64,000 nucleotides of DNA. It comes from Leuctra nigra (lineage: Eukaryota; Arthropoda; Insecta; Plecoptera; Leuctridae). A model generated the notes under the pieces. That model did not search any database. It had not been told where the DNA came from and saw nothing but the letters and a program-made list of their open reading frames with translations. Both the position numbers and the translations under genes were made by a program. The DNA is taken from NCBI GenBank assembly GCA_934045905.1, contig OW203765.1, positions 13,021,409-13,085,408 of the forward strand, in the 5' to 3' direction. Within the stretch, counting starts at the first letter, position 1. Each line of letters opens with the position of its first letter. Positions 22,664 through 34,026 of the stretch are shown here, piece after piece.

Positions 22664-25600
22664 CTAGAGGCAGAGGGTAGAGGTTAGTCACTAGGTGGGC
22701 GATGTGGACCTAGAGGCAGAGGGTAGAGATTAGTCACTAGGTGGGCGATGTAGACCTAGAGGCAGAGGGTGGAGGTTAGTCACTATAGGTGGGCGATGTG
22801 GACCTAGAGGCAGAGGGTGGAGGTTAGTCACTAGGTGGGCGATGCGGACCTAGAGGCAGAGGGTAGAGGTTAGTCACTAGGTGGGCGATGTGGACCTAGA
22901 GGCAGAGGGTGGAGGTTAGTCACTATAGGTGGGCGATGTGGACCTAGAGGCAGAGGGTGGAGGTTAGTCACTAGGTGGGCGATGTGGACCTAGAGGCAGA
23001 GGGTGAAGGTGAGTCACTAGGTGGGCGATGTGGACCTAGAGGCAGAGGGTGGAGGTTGGTCAGGGGGTGGGCGATGTGGACCTAGAGGCAGAGGGTGGAG
23101 GTTAGTCACTAGGTGGGAGATGTAGGCCTAGAGGCAGAGGGTGGAGGTTAGTCACTAGGTGGGCGATGCGGACCTAGAGGCAGAGGGTAGAGGTTAGTCA
23201 CTAGGTGGGCGATGTGGACCTAGAGGCAGAGGGTGGAGGTTAGTCACTATAGGTGGGCGATGTGGACCTAGAGGCAGAGGGTGGAGGTTAGTCACTAGGT
23301 GGGCGATGTGGACCTAGAGGCAGAGGGTGAAGGTGAGTCACTAGGTGGGCGATGTGGACCTAGAGGCAGAGGGTGGAGGTTGGTCAGGGGGTGGGCGATG
23401 TGGACCTAGAGGCAGAGGGTGGAGGTTAGTCACTAGGTGGGAGATGTAGGCCTAGAGGCAGAGGGTGGAGGTTAGTCACTAGGTGGGCGATGTGGACCTA
23501 GAGGCAGAGGGTGGAGGTTAGTCACTAGGTGGGCGATGTGGACCTAGAGGCAGAGGGTGGAGGTTAGTCACTAGGTGGGCGATGTGGACCTAGAGGCAGA
23601 GGGTAGAGATTAGTCACTAGGTGGGCGATGTAGACCTAGAGGCAGAGGGTGGAGGTTAGTCACTATAGGTGGGCGAGGCGGACCTAGAGGCAGAGGGTGG
23701 AGGTTAGTCACTATAGGTGGGCGAGGCGGACCTAGAGGCAGAGGGTGGAGGTTAGTCACTAGGTGGGCGATGTAGACCTAGAGGCAGAGGGTGGAGGTTA
23801 GTCACTAGGTGGGCGATGTGGACCTAGAGGCAGAGGGTGAAGGTGAGTCACTAGGTGGGCGATGTGGACCTAGAGGCAGAGGGTGGAGGTTGGTCAGGGG
23901 GTGGGCGATGTGGACCTAGAGGCAGAGGGTGGAGGTTAGTCACTAGGTGGGCGATGTGGACCTAGAGGCAGAGGGTGGAGGTTAGTCACTAGGTGGGCGA
24001 TGTAGGCCTAGAGGCAGAGGGTGGAGGTTAGTCACTAGGTGGACTATGTTGATCTAGGTGGGGGGCTCCGCTCCCCCTCCCCCCCCCCCCCCTTCCGGTA
24101 GTCGCAATCCCTTGGTGAAAGTAGTTCCTACGCGCCTGCATTGGTATGAATTTTACAATTCTTTTTTTTTAATTTGATTCTTTTTTTAACCTATTATTGA
24201 TTTACAATATGTTTGTTGCCCTCGGCCATGACGTATTCAAGTAAAACTGAGTCAAGTACAGTTCAGTACCTCAGAGGCAGAAGACCTTATGTCAATCTCA
24301 GTGATTCAATTGAGGTGAGTTTGAAAACCAGTAATTCTGTCCACGTCCAATCATAATCATAATGATGACATGAGGCATTGTGTAACAGAATACTTCAGGT
24401 GCAATCCACTATGCAGCGAGTTGGGCGTGTGACGTCACCATATAACTAATTTTAACTAATCATATCACCTACTAGAGTGAGACAAAGAGATCGTTTGGAC
24501 TGACTTCTGATGGCGCGATCTAACATTTTTCAGTCAATTTAAGACTTATTGAACGATCAATTTTTGTTGTGCCAAGTGTACCTAACAGCTTTTGACGTCA
24601 GTCAAATGTCATTCCAAAGTGTGTTAATCTAAAATGACCGAGATTGTTTCCCGTCGATGTCTCACCTGCTTGGGCTGGAGGACTCGGATGTTCTGCAGAG
24701 TGGCAGCGCCTCCGTGGACGATCTTCAGGTTCAACCTTCCCTTCATGTCCGTGGTGGTGGCGGTGGCGCTGCGCACGTTCTTCTTGGCGCCGCGTCCGAA
24801 CTACAACATGCAGTCAATCGTTAAGTGGGGTTTCATATCACATACAAGCACGTCGTTGACGCGCCGTTTAAGTCTAATTATCTATCTAAACCAAGTTTAT
24901 GTTACCGCAGGAAAGACAAATACCGATGGGAAATATATATACCTCAGAGGTAGAAGGACGGAAGTCCATTTCAATGATTTTCATCCAATCATTTTTTAAT
25001 GGTGACATGAGTCGTTGTGTAAAAGATTATAAATATAATTGTTGGCATCAGTCGAATGGCCTTTGACGGAGCTTGATAAGGTACTCGTACATCATGTCAA
25101 AGTCCTTGTCCATGTCCATTGACTGTCAAAGTGTCAATAGACTGCCGCCCTTCTACCTTTGAGATACAGATTATATTGTAGCTAAAAGACGATGCATGGT
25201 ACACGAAGTTTTACGTAACAGAAGAAAAGATGTACGAAATATTACCAACAAAATGGGCAATTCAAAATGTTGTTGCCACGAAGGACGTATATTTATGTTG
25301 ACGTAGATGTCATGAAGGATTGCTATTGAATGACGCTCACCTCCTTCTCCACCCTGAGCGTGAGAGGCCCGACGATGAACCTCGTCTGCACGATCGTGTT
25401 GACATTCTTGACAGTCACCTCGACGTCGCCGTCGCGCGTGATCGACGACAACCCATAGAGCGTCGCCTTGGCGTTGCGACGCTTCTTGGTCGCCGGCGCC
25501 TTCCTCTTGGGCGGCTTCTGCTGCTTCTTCTTGTTGGCGTCGGTCTTGGCGCGCGAGTCGTCGACGGCGGGCGTCGTCGTGGGCATGGCGGGCGGCGTCG

Positions 25601-26494
25601 CGACGTCGATCAGCTGCGAGGAGACGGCGGCGACGGAGGCGGCCATCGGTTCTTCGACGGTGATCTGGACGTTGGACGGCGCCTCCACGACGATACTGAG
25701 CAATATGAGATGGAGGTTCATATGACGTCGTCGAACAGCATAAACTCACTCACATTTTCATAACACTTGAAAATGGCAATGAACAGTGAGGTGGACACTA
25801 TTAAATCAAATTGCACAAAGTTTGGTTAAGATTTTTTAATTTCATATTTCCAATTGTTCAAAAACCAAAATTTTACGATAAAATTTTCAATTTGCATGGT
25901 AACGTTGACCAACATGATCATGTCTTACACATTTTCAACCCAATCGCTCAAGTATTTACATACTTTGTTGCCATTTTAAGAGTTTTGACAAAGGAGAATT
26001 TTCGAAAAGTACCAAATTCCCGCATGTCACATATATTAAATTATTCCAGACTCCAGAGTGAATAGAAATTGGAAAGTTATAAAGAAAATGAGAAATAATA
26101 TGGTTTATATTTGATTGAGTGGATCATGGTTAGCTGGATATGTTGCACGTACCCGTGCTTGCACATCAACGCGTTACACTTAGCATTTTCCTAATGTGAA
26201 TGGTAACTGACCTGGTTGCGTTTGCGTCCAGCTTCATGTCCTTGCTATTCCTGGTCCTCTTGCGCGCAGCAGCAACAGCCGGTCGCCTCCTCGTCTTGTT
26301 CTTCTTCTTGTTCTTGTTCTTGTTCTTGTTCTTGTCATTCTTGTCGGCGTTGTTGCTGGGGTTCAGCTTCACGTTGACGGGGTCGTAGCGTTGACGCAGG
26401 ATCTTGTTGATGCGGCCGAGTACGTTGTCGACGTAGCGGTTGTACTTGGCGATGTAGGCGGGGGGCACAGGGGTGACGGCAGACTGCACGGCGC
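22454..26494 (-). CDS. Multi-exon gene, unknown family, Lys/Asn-rich protein (327 codable residues seen)
   Basis: Four minus-strand exons join in consistent phase with GT-AG borders: 26212-26494, 25341-25695, 24666-24800 and 22454-22663 (stop TGA). The first enters in phase 1, so an upstream start exon, possibly a signal peptide, is missing. The product has an N-terminal PPAYIAKYNRYVDNVL segment, a Lys/Asn tract, an Ala/Pro/Thr region, a KKKQQKPPKRKAP tract, a probable beta-rich stretch (DGDVEVTVKNVN, RFIVGPLTLRVEKE, GRLNLKIVHGG), a short acidic SGDDDDHDK and a C-terminal amphipathic HIAHLVGQKL region. Family not recognised. A polyA signal (AATAAA, minus) lies at 22040-22045. The last intron holds the splice-site minisatellite. 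Confidence 0.65.
22664..24055 (-). repeat. 46-bp intronic minisatellite carrying duplicated 3' splice sites, about 29 copies
   Basis: Read on the minus (transcribed) strand, each 46-bp unit has a pyrimidine-rich CCACCCTCTGCCTCTAG followed by GTCCACATCGCCCACCT. The first part equals the genuine acceptor of the terminal exon; the second equals exon-start and exon-internal sequence. The array directly abuts the genuine acceptor. Variants (48-bp units with ACTATAG; GGTTGGTCAGGGGG units) recur in a higher-order block of seven units (~320 bp, 22835-23155 and 23155-23475). Read through, the unit shifts frame and meets TAA in the second copy. Confidence 0.92.
24267..24640. mobile_element. MITE copy (TACCTCAGAGGTAGAAGG family), incomplete
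   Basis: The left end TACCTCAGAGGCAGAAGACC and internal GATGACATGAGGCATTGTGTAA match the family at 24940, 33099, 48103 and 52590. The middle is disrupted after about 24397 and the family's TGACGTCAGTCAAATG block reappears near 24595. No clear right terminus is present. Confidence 0.55.
24666..24800 (-). CDS. Internal exon 3 of the unknown multi-exon gene (45 codons)
   Basis: Acceptor TTGTAG|TTCGG at 24801, donor AAGCAG|GTGAG at 24665. It is phase 0 at both ends, encodes FGRGAKKNVRSAT through NIRVLQPKQ, and has no stop in frame. Confidence 0.7.
24940..25166. mobile_element. MITE copy in an intron (TACCTCAGAGGTAGAAGG family)
   Basis: Begins TACCTCAGAGGTAGAAGGAC and ends CCTTCTACCTTTGAGATA, imperfect inverted ends, with the shared inner GGTGACATGAGTCGTTGTGT. 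It lies within the intron between the 24666-24800 and 25341-25695 exons. Confidence 0.75.
25341..25695 (-). CDS. Internal exon 2 of the unknown multi-exon gene
   Basis: Acceptor ATTGCTCAG|TATCG at 25696, donor GGAG|GTGAGC at 25340. It enters in phase 2 and leaves in phase 0. An in-frame ATG at 25721 just before the acceptor gives a leader-like MNLHLILLSIVV, but the exact phase match to the upstream exon supports the spliced model. An alternative promoter remains possible. Confidence 0.65.
26212..26494 (-). CDS. Internal exon 1 (first visible) of the unknown multi-exon gene
   Basis: Acceptor GTAG|GCGCC at 26495-26496, donor ACCAG|GTCAGT at 26211. It enters in phase 1, leaves in phase 2 and codes for about 94 residues including the (NK)n tract. 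The acceptor could instead be CGTGCAG|TCTGCC a few bases downstream, which would change the entry phase. Confidence 0.6.
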
Positions 26495-26655
26495 CTACGT
26501 CACAGACATGGTTAATACAGACTCAAGGGGGGCAGGGGGCCAGGGGTAAAGACCATCAAGTGCAATAGTATGTGAAATATGATTGTTTTCTGATGACGTT
26601 CATTAATATCAACAGCATATTGAAAAGATTTTCCTCATAGAAAAAGGAGAAAGAG

Positions 26656-26805
<150 letters not shown>

Positions 26806-27144
26806 ATGTAAAATGAAAGATAATACCTCAGACGTATTAGGAGATAATACTTCTTTGTGAATCTGGCCCCTGAAGGTTGATTATGGGTGCAGGAAAAGTA
26901 ATAAAATAATAAAATAAAAAAAATCTTGAATAATGTGTTACCTATAACACAAACTACAAAACTTCATTTATCTTAATTTTGTAGACGATGCTCTTTAGAA
27001 CGTGTGCAGTGTTTTCATAGTGATGTTAATTGTAAAATACGACTGATATGATCAAGTAGGAAGTGTCTTGGATTTAGAAGACCACCTAGTATCCAGATGA
27101 ACCCACGAGGAACATGACATAAGAGAGGCGGAGAGGAAATTGCA

Positions 27145-27286
<142 letters not shown>

Positions 27287-27586
27287 TAATGTACTACTTG
27301 AGGCCTGGCTACAGACGAAGATTATACCACAGTATCGTCCGTTCTTCTGTTCTGCTCGGACAATTCATTATAAATACAATGTATTTAGTTTGTTATGACG
27401 TTTCTTACTCTACTTGTGTTCGTAAACATGCCATTGTTTCCTGCTATGGTAAAACTAAAGTATACATTAAATTAGTTACATTCAATGTAACAAAATTTAC
27501 TTACATAAAATTAAGATCTGTTATAGAATAACCGTCATCAACCACAGCACATGGAAATGGAATGGACATTGTATAATGAAAGAAAA

Positions 27587-29946
27587 TATCCCAGAAAAAA
27601 CACTCCGTGTAAAAATACCAGCCAAGTCTCTTTAACTATAAAAAAAAATAGAAGAAATCTAAAAATTCAGCACTGAAAAGGAGTGATATCAAAAAAGGAG
27701 CCAAGTCAACGAATTTTCCAAATTTTAATCGTACCATTGAAATAAAAATATCAACCCCCGAGAAATACTTAAAAAAAGGACTTGGCGCATCGTTTTTTTA
27801 AAGACACTTTTCTATCCTAAAAGTATAGGAAGAACTCTACAAGTATATTTTCCTGAGTATATCACATTCATTATCGACGAATCATACTACGTTTTAATAT
27901 AACTAGTACTCTTACCTACTGGCAGTTTTGGTATTTTGTCAATATTCAGAGGAAATAAACGGATAAACGAATAACGAATAAACGGAAGCGGCCTAGTCTA
28001 TTCGTTATTGCCACTATTTCTAGGGTCATATTAATCAATCATACTTCTCAATATCGTGACTGAGGGAAATAGCGAAAGCGCTCATTACAAGAAGGCCGTC
28101 AATGAGATTTGTATAAGTGACTAGTGCACTGAGCCATGCTGCTCAAATAATTACTGACTAGATTTTTATCTAAAGTAATACGTTATGTAATTTATGAATT
28201 TTTTTGGTATAAAATGTTAATTAATAGCAATTAATTACACGGCGAGAAGGTTCCAAGTATAATGCTGTAGTAGGTATGTTGATGTACCCACAAAACTATA
28301 GGTACCTACCAATCACAAACACAACTGTTCTGTATTTATTGCTTGTAAGACAATGCTATGTTTCTTTGCGTACTTATATTTAAATTTAAAATATTTTACA
28401 GAATGTTCAATATTTAATTTGAAAGTTTTGTCCCAATTTTTCTAGGCATTTCTGAACTACGTAGTATGTGAGTGGCATAATGCTTAAGAATAGAAAATTG
28501 TCTTTAAAAAAACGATGCGCCAAGTCCTTTTTTTAAGTATTTCTCGGGGGTTGATATTTTTATTTCAATGGTACGATTAAAATTTGGAAAATTCGTTGAC
28601 TTGGCTCCTTTTTTGATATCACTCCTTTTCAGTGCTGAATTTTTAGATTTCTTCTATTTTTTTTTATAGTTAAAGAGACTTGGCTGGTATTTTTACACGG
28701 AGTGTTTTTTCTGGGATATCACTTCTTTTGTTAGTTTATTCATACAGCTTGTAGCACATGTCCGAGCAGGGACTAATTTCTTTAAAAAAATACGCCTCAA
28801 CCGATTTGGTTACTATGAAAAGTTGCGTTTGGTATAAGATGAAAATGATTATCCAAGAAGAATAGCTTAAGTTTCGTTATAATCGATCCAGCCGTTTTCG
28901 ATACATGACGTCACTTCCGGTTTTGAAATAGCGGCCGAATTCCGGTATAGGTAATAAGAAAACAATCTAGTTTTATCTAGTTGATACCTTCATGAACGAC
29001 CATCTGAATTCCTAATCCCTATATTTCCGTAAAATCGGTCATGCCGTTTGTAATATATGACGTCACTTCCGGTTTCATTTAGTGGTTCCTGCCGCCATTT
29101 CCGGTACCATTAATTTATTTATTCATTTTTCACAATTGATTTTTCAAATAAATAGCAGAATGAATACGCAGGAGCTAGTTCAGTTGCAATCGGTACAGGC
29201 GTTTTAGATATATGACGTCACTTCCGGTTTCAGGAATGGCGGCCGAGAACACTGCTACCTTGAATATATAAATTGTATTGTCTATGTTACAATGTAAGTT
29301 AATTATGTACGTATTTTAAGTATAATTTGTTGAAATAAGTTAAATATTGCGTATTTATGACGTCACTTCCGGTTTAGAAAATAAGAAAATAATATTTTTT
29401 TTATTGATACTTCATATAGATGACCATCTAAATCGAATGGCGCTAATTTCGTTCTAATCGGTCCAGACGTTTTTGAGTTATGACGTCATTTCCGGTTTCA
29501 AAATGGCGGCTTCCGGTTGGTTTTATAAAAAGGCACCTCAGACGCCAAAAGTGCACATGTGGTAAAAATTTCAGGTCGATCGGTTCAGCCGTTTAGGCTG
29601 TGGCGGTGATAGCGACGTTTCGTGATATCATCAGAATCATCATCATCTTCAGAATCAGAAAGTGGTGTAATTTCACTGTTTTCTCGGTCCTCTAGCGCGC
29701 AAATGGCATAACCTATTGTTCCCAAATTTGGTATATGTAGTGGGGTGGGCCATAGCTCGAAATTAAGATATTTCGCAACAATGTGAGATTTACCAATTTT
29801 GAGATCCAGTAGGCCGAAAATGCCATGTTGTTGCTTACAGTAAAAGTGTTTGGTCTGCTCCTCAGTTTATTAGGCATTTACGGTATGTTGAGTGACTGTG
29901 AGTGTATAGTACGACTTGGCTGGGTGGAGCGACCGCTCCACTAGAT
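27587..29946. mobile_element. Foldback/Helitron-like element, copy 1 (2.36 kb)
   Basis: Arms at about 27587-27805 and 28503-28716 are near-perfect inverted copies (ACTTGGCGCATCG, AAATTCAGCACTGAAAA). Next comes a degenerate ~150-bp tandem repeat with TGACGTCA-CTTCCGG boxes at 28906, 29058, 29213, 29358 and 29481. The 3' end is a perfect hairpin GTGGAGCG-AC-CGCTCCAC ending in CTAG. Copy 2 (57697-59009) has the same order and the same 3' end. A CTAG end after a hairpin recalls Helitrons, but no Rep/helicase is present. Confidence 0.7.
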
Positions 29947-30240
29947 TTAAAATACATAAAAATGTATATGTACCAAATGCGAGAGGTGGGTGTGAAAAAC
30001 ATGAGTGAGGGGCAAGTTGCATTCTCTAACCACCACCATCCTGATACCACACTGAAGTGAAGTAATTGCATAACTAATTGCAAACGGTTCGTTATGTTGT
30101 ATCATTTTTTCCCAGAAATTAATATTTGCCTGTTCATAAGTGTTTTTAAATTTATCTCCTTTTCAGGGTCAAAACTCTTCAAAATTCAAAATGCTTCAAA
30201 ATTAGTCGAGGTCTGTGTCTAATAATATTAAAACAAATTC
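29947..30240. other. Non-coding stretch, nothing recognised
   Basis: AT-rich sequence with no supported ORF or repeat boundary. Confidence 0.4.
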
Positions 30241-30244
30241 AATA

Positions 30245-30427
30245 GACCAATTCAGAAATTATCTGGATGGCTCTGGATTTTAATGAATTTCACATGCGGT
30301 ATGATTTTCCAAGTGTGTATTCTTGTTGTAACACATTGTTGTAAAACACCAATAGATATATGGAAAACCAAACTGCATGTGAATTTATCTAGAAACCAGA
30401 GACACCCTGATATTTTCTGAATTGGTC
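30245..30427. mobile_element. TA-flanked MITE (183 bp)
   Basis: Ends GACCAATTCAGAAATTATCT and TTTCTGAATTGGTC are inverted repeats flanked by TA, as in Tc1/mariner-type MITEs. Related to 10640-10830. Confidence 0.75.
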
Positions 30428-31336
30428 TATAGGCACCGAGTGTTCGCCACGAGTGAGAGAAATTAGCAACATTTGTGGGAAGATCGTCAACTGTTTTATT
30501 TCTCATTGGCCGAACCGATCAGATGTCAACAAATGTACTCAAAATATTTCGGAATCATAACTTAGTCGCGCAAATTAATATTGTGATCAGATTCAGTGAA
30601 ATTGTGAACACTTTGTTGTTAATATTTTGTAGGCGAATAAACATTAGATAAACTTGTATAAATTTTAAGAATTGATAATGCGTAATATGTGCAGCAACAT
30701 AACATATAACTGCAGCGACTTGGACGCCTTGCCAAAAGGTAAGCTTCCTTCCCACAGATTAGGTGGCTCTGTCTGTACTTTTGCAGTGCCATCTGTTGTC
30801 TAAACACGCTGCCTATTGATTGTAAGTGTGTTTTCCATGTCATCTCCATGGTTGCACTTGCGTAGTTACGTTGTTCTCGTCATGTTCCTGTTTGATTTAA
30901 TATCTGGTCTCGTTGTTCTTGGTTTAACGGCAGTTAATCTCCTTGTTAACAACGTGTTCTACAAACTCCGACAAAGCCCAGCTGATTAAACCAACTCGCG
31001 TTACCGTTAACCGAATGACGAGTGGAGATAGACACGATTCTTACATTCACACTCTTATAGTTCGATCTAGAGGGATGGAGAAAATATAGAACTGATTATT
31101 GATAATGTCCTAAATGATGCAAAATACTTTGAAATGAGTTGAAATTGAAAGACACCATGCAGGGAAGCCGCTCCCCAAACTCCCAATCAAAGTTCAGAAA
31201 TTACAACTTTAGGACAGAGGTTCTGGAGAATTTTCCGCAAGAGGGGAGTTTCAGGATTTTGTGGGGCTCCAAAAATAAAAACCTACATTTTAAACAAATT
31301 CTCATAATTGGAAGAAATACTAGTATTTTCAAAAAA
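30428..31336. other. Non-coding stretch, no gene supported
   Basis: Minus-strand ORFs near 30555-30849 include a hydrophobic run but no good start, donor or family match. Nothing is annotated. Confidence 0.35.
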
Positions 31337-31646
31337 CAAATCGCCGGATCGGTACGGAACAAGTTGGCCGAGTCGTAACGCTCTGAACTTGTATTCCGGA
31401 GGCCCGGGTTCGATTCCCGCGGCCGTCCTTCCTGACTGGGGTTTATTCGTGGTATTCCCTCAGTCGACAGGCAAATGCTGGGAAGGTACCCTACTAATAG
31501 GCTACGACCGCCTCCTTCCCACCTTCCATCCTTACCTACTCTTCACCATCATCTCCCAATCATCATCATAATCATTCATCCGTCGCCATTAGCCTCGCTG
31601 CAGAACAGTGCGACGTTAAGCCCCAGGACAAAAAATCAAATCGCCG
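31337..31646 (+). mobile_element. tRNA-headed SINE, intact, 10-bp TSD
   Basis: Same family as 19524-19832, over 90% identical by eye. Box A TTGGCCGAGTCGTAACGC, box B GGGTTCGATTCCCGC, tail GACGTTAAGCCCCAGG plus A-run. Flanking duplication CAAATCGCCG at 31337-31346 and 31637-31646. Confidence 0.9.
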
Positions 31647-32280
31647 AAGATTAAACATTCAGATGTGGAAGCACTTTGAATTTCAAATTTTGTCTCGATA
31701 CTTCAAAGCTTCATAACCCTGCAGCAGTCCCATTGTTTCGTGTACAAATGTTTCCCAAAATTGCTGTACCGTACTAGCATAAAAAAATGATCATTTTTCA
31801 ATTAGCACCTCTTGCATATGAGAGAAAATGGTAAAAAGTTAAAAAATTTGAAGACATATTACTACGAATTTGTCGCTTCCGCTTTGACGAGTGAGGTATT
31901 TGTTCAGAAGACTTTACGCTTTCACAGGCAGCCAAGCGCGATGAACTTGATGGCATGAGAGAAGAGTCGCAAGAGATTCGAACTCGAGACTCCGCGCTCA
32001 ACGGCCGGGTTAATTGCCCAATTTAATTCATCTCCAGAGCAGAAATGAGACGAACAATGGAGGATCAGTTGCAGTTACGTTGTTTATGTCTGAGGTCAGG
32101 ACTAAATGTTTTCACTTGATTCTTCTCTTCACATGAACATCTCGGTGGCGTCAAATAACTGAGCTGTGAGAATGCGAAGGGAATGTTACAGGGAGTCAAG
32201 AGGTTAGCAACTCGCTCGGTTGGTGTAGTTTGGTTTAGTTTGATTTGGTTAGTTCATGGTTAACGCACCTGATTTTGTAA
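31647..32280. other. Non-coding stretch; possible tRNA-like box B on the minus strand
   Basis: A minus-strand GAGTTCGAATC near 31978 resembles a box B but has no paired tRNA fold. No gene supported. Confidence 0.35.
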
Positions 32281-32455
32281 TATACAACATAAAAAATTAT
32301 CTATTTACCTGCTTTTTAAACAATTTCACAGCAGTTCCGTGATCCAAATATCTATGTTATTTAACATTGAATAATATCAAGATATGAGGATCACGATACT
32401 GCATTTGAATTTTTTAAAGCAGAGCTAGATAATTTTTAATGTTGTGTATATTTTT
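32281..32455. mobile_element. Degraded copy of the TA-flanked foldback MITE
   Basis: Inverted halves with CCGTGATCCAAATATCT and GGATCACGATACTGCAT match the arms of 10640-10830, with many differences. Confidence 0.6.
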
Positions 32456-33098
32456 TAAACTTTAAATATATTTTTGTTTTCATTATTGGCTTGGACATTT
32501 TGATTTTTATTGATTTTTAAAATGATGTGTTTTCTTTTGCGAAATTCTAGATTTTTAAATTCTTATTTGATTTTCGTTTTTCTTCAACCGATTTTTTGGA
32601 TAGAAGATTTATTTTTTGTCGATTTTTTTATTCCGATAAATTCTGTACATTTCAATGAAATTCTTTAAAATTCCCGTGATTTTTTTTATTATTTATAATA
32701 TTTCGAATTTTTGATTTTCATAATTTATATTACCTGTTCATGTTCTTCGGGTTTTCTGAGAATTATAAAATAATAATGAAGGCGACTTCTACTTTCATCC
32801 ATTAGATATTTTAATGGAAGGCCATTGATGTAACCCGGGAAGCAATTGAATCCGAGCAGCTCAATTCAAAGTGAAACTGATCACTTGATTGAGCATGAAG
32901 TGTGACGTCATGGCCGCCATTGTTCAATCAATCTGTTCTTCCTGGGGGTTCAGGTTCGAGACCAAGGCCGAGTACAATGATCGTGGTTCACCGTGATGTC
33001 CACATCAATGTGAAATGTCAATTACACGGCGCATCCTTCTCTTTAATGCATGGGTTTCCACGTTCAGTTCACGGTTATATGGATTCGCCCAGCTTCAG
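32456..33098. other. AT-rich non-coding stretch
   Basis: The first 300 bp are T-rich low-complexity sequence; the remainder shows no supported gene. A plus-strand ORF at 32902-33114 has no family features. Confidence 0.4.
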
Positions 33099-33159
33099 TA
33101 TTCCTCAGAGGTAGAAGGCCTGATGTCAATGATTCTTGAGGTGAGCTAACCAGTACGGA

Positions 33160-33552
33160 AGGCAAACGGAAGCGAACGGGAATCGCACGGTTCGTCAGAG
33201 CGTTATTTTGAAATTGTGTCTTCCCACTTAATAATTTTAAAAAATCAGATAGTAACGACCCATTACAGCCTAAAAGACTAAATAATGCCGCAAACTGTAG
33301 TTCATTATGACCTCTGGTGCGACCTCAAAGTGTTAAATACGATATTTTTAATAAAATAATCGAAAATAATCGTATTTAACACTTTGAGGTCAGACCAGAG
33401 GTCATAATGAACTCCAGTGTGCGGCATTATTTAGTATATTACGCTGTTATGGGTCGTTACTATCTGATTTTTTAAAATATTTAAGTGGGAAGACACAATT
33501 TCAAAAAACCGCTCTGACGAACCGTGCGATTCCCGCTCGCTTCCGTTTGCCT
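33160..33552. mobile_element. Foldback element with about 190-bp arms
   Basis: The arms begin AGGCAAACGGAAGCGAACGG and end in the reverse complement. They are nearly identical inverted copies around a centre near 33350. The element lies at the 3' end of the minus-strand SINE and inside the same target duplication. Confidence 0.8.
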
Positions 33553-33554
33553 CT

Positions 33555-33880
33555 TAACGTCGCACTGTTCTGCAGCGAGGCTAATGGCGACGGATGAATG
33601 ATTGCGATGATGATTGGGAGATGATGGTGAAGAGTAGGAAAGGATGGAAGGTGGGAAGGAGGCGGCCGTGGCCTATTAGTAGGGTACCTTCCCAGCATTT
33701 GCCTGTCGACTGAGGGAAGCCATGAAAATAGGAAAGGACGGCAATGGGAACTGACTTCTTTACAAGCGTATAAGCACCTGATATTAACAAATATGAACAA
33801 ATAGTAAAAGTGTAGTTTGGGGCCTCGGGCCTCCGGAATACAAGTTCAGAGCGTTAACCACTCACCCAACCTGTTCCGTA
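33555..33880 (-). mobile_element. SINE (minus strand) with an ~80-bp replacement at box B
   Basis: The 3' region (AACGTCGCACTGTTCTGC) and the 5' head (CCTCCGGAATACAAGTTCAG) match the SINE family. The box B region is replaced by about 80 bp (33741-33820) containing TTTACAAGCGTATAAGCACC. The same replacement occurs in the copy at 36944-37198. Confidence 0.8.
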
Positions 33881-34026
33881 CTAACCAGTAGTTCTGCCTT
33901 CATTCAATCATATTTGTAATGGTGACATGAGTCATTGGCAAAGTGATATAGCTTGATTACATCATTCCAAAATTGTTCCAAATGACTTAGGGCCTTCTAC
34001 CTCTGAGTTACAGAACTGCAATTGAA

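Larger units (their letters stand above)
33099..34010. mobile_element. MITE (TACCTCAGAGGTAGAAGG family) split by a composite insertion
   Basis: The left end (CCTCAGAGGTAGAAGGCC) and right end (GGGCCTTCTACCTCTGAG) are about 900 bp apart instead of about 200. The insertion is bounded by CTAACCAGTA at 33146-33155 and 33881-33890. Joining the flanks gives the normal family order (GAGGTGAGCTAACC, then TAATGGTGACATGAGTCATT). Confidence 0.8.

Noticed and set aside
25323..25721. ATG at 25721 giving a leader-like start to exon 25341-25695
   Set aside because: The acceptor at 25696 matches the upstream exon exactly in phase, so an internal exon is preferred; an alternative start stays possible.
30555..30849. 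Hydrophobic minus-strand ORFs that might be a signal-peptide exon
   Set aside because: No donor in the right place and no leader-like N region.
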